Assembly (NCBI GenBank): GCA_002292345.1 | Contig: DBBT01000104.1 | Span: 15,631-28,256, forward strand | Origin: Opitutia bacterium UBA977 | GTDB taxonomy: Bacteria; Verrucomicrobiota; Verrucomicrobiia; Opitutales; Coraliomargaritaceae | DNA length: 12,626 nucleotides | Direction of reading: 5' to 3' | Part shown: positions 8,467 to 12,626 of the stretch, piece after piece | Numbering within the stretch: the first letter of the stretch is position 1 | How the letters are laid out: each line of letters opens with the position of its first letter | Notes under the pieces: model-generated | Databases searched by the model: none | Told to the model about the DNA's origin: nothing | What the model saw: only the letters and a program-made list of their open reading frames with translations | Position numbers and translations under genes: made by a program

Positions 8467-10437
8467 ATGTCGACTGACCCTTCTTCAATGGAATCCGTAT
8501 CGCACGAGAATCGAAAATTTCCCCCTTTGGCAGCGTTTTCAGAAAACGCCCATATTGGCAGTATGGAGGCCTATACTGAACTGTATCAGAAGAGCATCAA
8601 GGAGCCCGAGGCCTTTTGGGCAGAGGCGGCAAAGGATCTGCATTGGTTTAAACAGTGGGACACCGTGCTAGATGCTTCCGAAGCACCTTGCTATAAGTGG
8701 TTTGACGGCAGTCGCACCAACCTTTCTTACAACTGCCTAGATCGTCATATTAATGAAGGTCGTGGCGAAAAAATTGCGATTCACTGGGAAGGCGAACCAG
8801 GCGACATTCGAGCGATTAGCTATGCACAGTTGCATGAAGAAGTCTGTCGCTTGGCTAATGCGATGAAAGCCAAGGGCATACAAAAAGGAGATCGTATTGG
8901 GATTTATCTGCCAATGATTCCTGAGTTGGCGGTGTCTGTGCTCGCTTGTGCGCGTATTGGTGCGGTGCACTCAGTTATTTTTGCGGGTTTCTCTGCAGAC
9001 GCCATTCGCGATCGTGTCCTCGACAGTGAGACACGTATGGTGATCACTGCGGATGGTGGCTATCGTCGCGGTAAGATTTTAGAATTAAAGAAGATCGTCG
9101 ATGAAGGTATTGAGAATTGTCAGTGCATCAAAGATGTAATCGTGGTGAAGCGTGGTGACGCGCATCCGATCGATTGTCCAATGCAGGACGAACGTGATTG
9201 TTGGTACCATGAAGAGGTCGCAGCGATGAGTGTGGATTGTGCTGCTGAAGAGATGGAAGCAGAAGATCTGCTGTTTTTGCTGTATACCAGCGGCACCACC
9301 GGTAAACCCAAGGGCGTGATGCACACCACTGCAGGTTATCAGGTGTTTAGTTATCTGACCTCAAAATATGTGTTCGATTTAAAGCCGGACGATGTGTACT
9401 GGTGCACGGCGGATGTCGGTTGGATCACCGGACACACATATATTATATACGGCATCATGCAGAATTGTGCGACCCAGGTGATGTATGAAGGTGCACCCAA
9501 TCACCCAGATGAAGGGCGCTTCTGGGAGATCATAGAAAAGTATAAAGTCTCGATATTTTACACTGCGCCGACAGCAATTCGTGCCTTCATGAAATGGGGC
9601 GACAAATGGCTGGCCGATCGCGACCTATCCTCTTTGCGCTTACTTGGAACTGTGGGTGAGCCAATCAACCCAGAAGCATGGATGTGGTATCACAAAATGA
9701 TTGGAGGCGAACGTTGCCCGATTGTAGATACGTGGTGGCAGACGGAGACTGGTGGGCACATGTTAACGCCGATACCAGGTGCGACGCCAACCAAGCCAGG
9801 CTGCGCGACGCTGCCTTTTTTCGGGATTGAGACTGCGATACTTACCGATGACGGGGAGGATGTTGATGTGGGCATTTTGGCAATTAAGCAACCCTGGCCG
9901 GGAATGCTGCGGGGGATTTATGGCGATCCGCAACGCTTTAAGGAGGCGTACTGGTGTAAGTGGGGCGGGCAATATTATTTCCCTGGTGATGGCGCCCGTC
10001 GCGACGAAGATGGCTATATCTGGATTACGGGTCGAGTGGATGACGTGGTCAATGTATCGGGGCATCGTATCGGCACTGCTGAGTTGGAGAGTGTGTTTGT
10101 CGAGCATCCAGATGTAGCAGAGTCTGCTGTGGTTGGTGTGCCGCATGATATAAAGGGCCAGGGCCTGATCGCTTTTGTGACTGTGATTGACGGCCGCGAT
10201 TATGATGATCATCTGCGCAAGGAACTCGTCACTATGATCGATAAGAGTATCGGTAAATTTGCACGTCCAGAGCGCATCTTGTTCTCGTCGGATCTGCCGA
10301 AGACACGATCTGGTAAGATTATGCGTCGTATTTTGCGTAATATTGCAGAGGGTAAAGAATTGGGTAATACTACCACTCTTGCCGATCCAAGCGTGGTAGA
10401 GGCTTTACAGGCGCAGTATATTGCAATGAGTCAGTAA
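8467..10437 (+). CDS. acs: acetyl-CoA synthetase (acetate-CoA ligase, AMP-forming)
   Basis: This enzyme activates acetate to acetyl-CoA through acetyl-AMP, allowing growth on acetate or recovery of overflow acetate. The 656-residue length is typical of Acs. The ANL-family adenylation motifs are all present: P-loop YTSGTTGKPKG (273-283), VGEPINPEAW (396-405), DTWWQTETGG (421-430) with the paired Trp of the acetate pocket, the hinge-region TGRVDDVVNVSGHRIGTAE (521-539), and the C-terminal PKTRSGKIMRR with catalytic Lys617. In known Acs enzymes this lysine is switched off by acetylation (Pat-type) and restored by a CobB-type deacetylase, so the same control is likely here. The N-terminal YxxLYxxSIxxPEAFWAE segment is also standard. 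The ATG at 8467 has no ribosome binding site; an in-frame Met8 exists but the full form is as plausible. The gene stands alone: a divergent gene lies to the left and 166 bases separate it from sufS. Confidence 0.97.
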   Translation: MSTDPSSMESVSHENRKFPPLAAFSENAHIGSMEAYTELYQKSIKEPEAFWAEAAKDLHWFKQWDTVLDASEAPCYKWFDGSRTNLSYNCLDRHINEGRGEKIAIHWEGEPGDIRAISYAQLHEEVCRLANAMKAKGIQKGDRIGIYLPMIPELAVSVLACARIGAVHSVIFAGFSADAIRDRVLDSETRMVITADGGYRRGKILELKKIVDEGIENCQCIKDVIVVKRGDAHPIDCPMQDERDCWYHEEVAAMSVDCAAEEMEAEDLLFLLYTSGTTGKPKGVMHTTAGYQVFSYLTSKYVFDLKPDDVYWCTADVGWITGHTYIIYGIMQNCATQVMYEGAPNHPDEGRFWEIIEKYKVSIFYTAPTAIRAFMKWGDKWLADRDLSSLRLLGTVGEPINPEAWMWYHKMIGGERCPIVDTWWQTETGGHMLTPIPGATPTKPGCATLPFFGIETAILTDDGEDVDVGILAIKQPWPGMLRGIYGDPQRFKEAYWCKWGGQYYFPGDGARRDEDGYIWITGRVDDVVNVSGHRIGTAELESVFVEHPDVAESAVVGVPHDIKGQGLIAFVTVIDGRDYDDHLRKELVTMIDKSIGKFARPERILFSSDLPKTRSGKIMRRILRNIAEGKELGNTTTLADPSVVEALQAQYIAMSQ

Positions 10438-10587
10438 CTTCTGTTCGATTTAAAACCGATATCTCACTAACAGGCAATCGACCAGCGGCGCTGTGAGGTA
10501 CTCTATCCTCATATTCGAAGCCGCGGCGGTATAGTTTAGACTGAATTGTATATTTCTTTGCATTTCAATTGAGATTCTTTCGCAAGT

Positions 10588-10594
10588 AGGTGAG
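10588..10594 (+). promoter_or_regulatory. ribosome binding site of sufS
   Basis: AGGTGAG lies 9 bases before the GTG start of sufS. It supports the GTG and stands out because the other starts in this window have no comparable motif. Confidence 0.6.
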
Positions 10595-10603
10595 TTTGCT
10601 AGC

Positions 10604-11836
10604 GTGAATGATGCACTGACATTTGATTACCGCCGTGTGCGGACTGATTTTCCTATCCTTGCGACCGAAGTACGCGGCAAGCCGTTGACCTATCTGGACA
10701 GCGCGGCAACAGTCCAGAAGCCACTTGCCGTGATTGAAACGATCGAGCGCTACTACAGTGCGGAGAATTCAAATATCCATCGCGGTGTCCACTACTTGAG
10801 CGAAAAGGCGACGGATGCCTATGAAGCGACCCGTGTCAAAGCGGCGGCCTTTATTGGCGCGACGGATCCGGACGAAGTGATTTTTACCAGCGGCACCACT
10901 GAGGGGATTAACCTAATCGCGCATGGATTCACTGAGTCCATTCTGCAGGCTGGAGATGAAATTTTGATCACTCATATGGAGCATCATGCCAATATTGTAC
11001 CGTGGCAGATCGCCGCACAGAAGACGGGGGCCGTCTTAAAGGTAGTGCCGGTCGATGATAATGGGGAACTCGATCTGGAAGCTTATACCGCTCTGCTTTC
11101 GGAGAAGACCAAACTTGTTTCGGTAGTGCACGTGTCGAATTCGTTGGGCACTATCAATCCGGTCAAAACAATGATCGAGCAAGCGCATATACTGAACGTG
11201 CCGGTGCTGGTCGACGGTGCGCAGTCGACGCCGCACATGCCGGTGAACGTGGCGGATTTGGGTTGTGACTTTTTCGTGTTCTCCGGGCACAAAGTCTGCG
11301 GCCCCACTGGAATCGGCGTGTTGTGGGGCAAGCGTGAGTGGCTCGAGCAACTACCGCCGTATCAAAGCGGTGGCGATATGATCGAGAAGGTTGATTTTGA
11401 TGGCACCACGTACAAGGGTATTCCAGGTAAATTTGAAGCAGGTACACCGCATATCGCGGGTGTCATCGGGCTAGGCGCGGCATTTGATTATTTGAATGGA
11501 TTGGATCGTGCGGGGGCGTTGCAGCATGAGCTCGAGCTGTTGCACGCGGCGACCGAACAACTCACTGCGATTGATGGACTACGGATAATCGGCACGGCGC
11601 CTGAGAAGGCTTCGGTGATCTCGTTTTTGATCGATGACATTCATGCGCACGACATTGGCACCTTTCTCGATGCAGGGGGCATTGCAATTCGAGCAGGGCA
11701 CCATTGCACGCAACCACTACTGAAACGCTTTGGTTTGGCTGCAACGGCGCGGGCATCGTTCGCGTTCTATAATGATTTCGAAGATGTCGAACGGCTGGTT
11801 GCTGCGCTGAATAAGATGAAGCAGTTCTTCAGCTAG
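10604..11836 (+). CDS. sufS: SufS-type cysteine desulfurase (group II)
   Basis: SufS is a PLP enzyme that takes sulfur from L-cysteine as a persulfide, giving alanine, and hands it to SufU or SufE for Fe-S cluster assembly. The 410-residue length fits the family (about 406). PLP is held by Lys230 in [10 protein letters not shown], with His127 in [10 protein letters not shown] and Asp204 in DGAQS in the expected places; all are offset by four from E. coli SufS. The catalytic cysteine is Cys368 in [10 protein letters not shown], the short-loop form that defines group II and needs a partner protein. The start is GTG at 10604, supported by AGGTGAG about 9 bases upstream, the only clear Shine-Dalgarno motif in the window. 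The family N-terminus ([12 protein letters not shown]) follows at once. sufU lies 47 bases downstream. A TATATT at 10549-10554 could be a -10 element but has no -35 partner. Confidence 0.97.
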   Translation: MNDALTFDYRRVRTDFPILATEVRGKPLTYLDSAATVQKPLAVIETIERYYSAENSNIHRGVHYLSEKATDAYEATRVKAAAFIGATDPDEVIFTSGTTEGINLIAHGFTESILQAGDEILITHMEHHANIVPWQIAAQKTGAVLKVVPVDDNGELDLEAYTALLSEKTKLVSVVHVSNSLGTINPVKTMIEQAHILNVPVLVDGAQSTPHMPVNVADLGCDFFVFSGHKVCGPTGIGVLWGKREWLEQLPPYQSGGDMIEKVDFDGTTYKGIPGKFEAGTPHIAGVIGLGAAFDYLNGLDRAGALQHELELLHAATEQLTAIDGLRIIGTAPEKASVISFLIDDIHAHDIGTFLDAGGIAIRAGHHCTQPLLKRFGLAATARASFAFYNDFEDVERLVAALNKMKQFFS

Positions 11837-11883
11837 TCATTATCTTTTAGCAATTATACATAAGTCATCGAGCGCAGCATAAA

Positions 11884-12315
11884 ATGTCAGACGATCTCCA
11901 CGACCTGTATCAGGACATAATCCTCGAGCACAATAAGCGGCCACGGCATTACGGTGCGCTGGCGGATTACACGCATAGCGCAGAAGGATACAATCCGATC
12001 TGCGGTGATAAGCTGACAATTTTCTTGGTGTTGAAGGAGGACCTCATTAAAGCTGTGCAGTTTGAGGCAGCGTGTTGTGCGATCTGCAAAGCATCGGCGT
12101 CGATGATGACAGAAGTACTCATCGGAAAGACGCTGTTAGAAGCTGAAGCAGCATTTAAACGAGTTGGTGAACTGTTATCGTCGGAGCTCAACCTTGAAGC
12201 TGATTTGTCAGTCGATGGCGAAATCGCCGCCTTGGCTGGAGTGCGTAAGTTCGCCGCGCGGATTAAATGCGCTACCTTGCCTTGGCATACCTATGTCGCT
12301 GCATTGAAGAGCTAA
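11884..12315 (+). CDS. sufU: SufU-type Fe-S assembly sulfur-transfer protein
   Basis: SufU accepts the persulfide from SufS and passes sulfur on during Fe-S cluster assembly; its structure is like IscU, with a bound zinc. The 143-residue length is typical. The opening [18 protein letters not shown] is the family signature. The metal ligands are visible: Cys40 and Asp42 in NPICGD, Cys65 in [13 protein letters not shown], and Cys129 in [10 protein letters not shown]. The insert between the third ligand and the last (about 85-115) is the length that separates SufU from IscU. Two extra cysteines (64 and 68) flank Cys65. It follows sufS by 47 bases on the same strand and is probably co-transcribed. 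No sufB, sufC or sufD is present here, so the scaffold genes must lie elsewhere. The ATG at 11884 has only a weak GAG upstream. A hairpin-forming repeat lies just downstream. Confidence 0.94.
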   Translation: MSDDLHDLYQDIILEHNKRPRHYGALADYTHSAEGYNPICGDKLTIFLVLKEDLIKAVQFEAACCAICKASASMMTEVLIGKTLLEAEAAFKRVGELLSSELNLEADLSVDGEIAALAGVRKFAARIKCATLPWHTYVAALKS

Positions 12316-12326
12316 GCAATTCTGGT

Positions 12327-12426
12327 TCTTAATCCTACGCTTACTCCTCATCTTAATCTGCCGCTTCGTATAAGCAGTGGGTTTTGCCTCGGAGGAGTAG
12401 GAGTAAGGTTAAGAGTAGGAGTAGGA
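12327..12426. repeat. inverted hexamer-repeat hairpin in the convergent sufU/hemD gap
   Basis: The right arm (12391-12426) is six hexamers in a row: GGAGGA, GTAGGA, GTAAGG, TTAAGA, GTAGGA, GTAGGA. The left arm (12327-12356) is five in the opposite sense: TCTTAA, TCCTAC, GCTTAC, TCCTCA, TCTTAA. So one strand is pyrimidine-rich on the left and purine-rich on the right. Ungapped, 12327-12349 pairs with 12392-12414 at 18-19 of 23 positions, and some mismatches become G-U pairs in RNA. The loop is about 42 bases. Placed between two gene ends facing each other, it may act as a two-way transcription end or protect mRNA 3' ends, but it lacks a classic T tract. Confidence 0.7.
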
Positions 12427-12431
12427 CGAAT

Positions 12432-12626
12432 CTAGCTATTCAAGTGCTCAATCGTCGCGTTGACGAAATGATCGAGGCTGGCGTGCTTTGATTCAAAGCC
12501 GACAGGGAGGCCGTGCTCTTTTAAGCTGTTGGTCGTGACTGGACCGATACTGCCGAATGCAGGCTTTTTCGCATCTGGCTCGAGCTTAAGCGCTGCGGCT
12601 TGATCAACAAACGACTTCACTGTAGA
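12432..12626 (-). CDS. hemD: uroporphyrinogen-III synthase, C-terminal part, cut by window edge
   Basis: Only the last 64 codons are in the window; the frame stays open to the right edge. The visible protein begins STVKSFVDQA, which matches the STVK(S/N)F segment of uroporphyrinogen-III synthase. It continues through PAFGSIGPVTTNSLKEHGL, matching the family's conserved IGPxT segment, and ends HASLDHFVNATIEHL, the usual last helix. The enzyme closes hydroxymethylbilane with inversion of ring D to give uroporphyrinogen III, the parent of heme and cobalamin. The GTG that reads as Val within STVKS is internal, not a start. Whether this is a single HemD or the tail of a fusion with a methyltransferase or HemC cannot be seen. 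It converges on sufU across 116 bases. Confidence 0.85.
   Translation of the reverse strand, partial: STVKSFVDQAAALKLEPDAKKPAFGSIGPVTTNSLKEHGLPVGFESKHASLDHFVNATIEHLNS

Noticed and set aside
8289..8477. 62-codon plus-strand open frame just before acs
   Set aside because: It overlaps the acs start, has no ribosome binding site and no recognisable sequence, and it covers the likely promoter region.
10494..10511. TGAGG/CCTCA hairpin after acs as a terminator
   Set aside because: There are only 5 pairs, and the sequence after the stem (TATTCG) is not a T tract. The 166-base gap may still hold the end of acs transcription, but it cannot be placed.
12432..12620. GTG at 12618-12620 as the start of a short 62-residue gene
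   Set aside because: The frame stays open beyond it to the window edge, and the GTG is the Val of the conserved STVKS segment of uroporphyrinogen-III synthase, so it is internal.

Overview
The window looks like ordinary chromosome from a Gram-negative-type bacterium with moderate GC. My best guess is Verrucomicrobiota (Opitutae/Puniceicoccales-like). The reasons are the mix of families, the scattered biosynthetic genes, the near absence of Shine-Dalgarno motifs, and a degenerate hexamer repeat between genes. This placement is an impression from reading, not a database result. I see no insertion sequence, prophage gene, integrase or CRISPR array.

Layout from left to right. The 5' part of a minus-strand tRNA-Arg(UCU) gene runs off the left edge (1-49). 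Next come two minus-strand genes: a 777-residue fusion of a RecB/Cas4-type nuclease domain to an XPD/DinG-type iron-sulfur helicase (158-2491), and an exported 276-residue protein that may have a LolA-like fold (2633-3463). Divergent from these is a plus-strand UDP-glucuronate decarboxylase (UDP-xylose synthase, 3518-4459). Three minus-strand genes follow: a TIM-barrel amidohydrolase (4595-5530), hisF (5622-6383) and a 591-residue protein of unknown function (6476-8251). A clear terminator hairpin separates the last of these from hisF. The right third is on the plus strand: acetyl-CoA synthetase (8467-10437), then a two-gene sufS-sufU unit for iron-sulfur assembly (10604-12315). The window closes with the 3' end of a minus-strand uroporphyrinogen-III synthase (12432-12626), convergent with sufU.

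Most genes are housekeeping: acetate activation, histidine biosynthesis, Fe-S assembly, tetrapyrrole synthesis and nucleotide-sugar supply. SufS and SufU work as a pair in sulfur mobilisation, and the nuclease-helicase needs an Fe-S cluster. Otherwise the neighbours do not form one pathway.

The points most worth a second look are the nuclease-helicase fusion, the unassigned 591-residue protein, the inverted hexamer-repeat hairpin between sufU and hemD, and the very short predicted leaders and missing ribosome binding sites. I see no strong evidence of a new multi-gene system. No gene-free stretch exceeds 300 bases. The longest (8252-8466) holds the divergent promoters of the 591-residue protein and acs.
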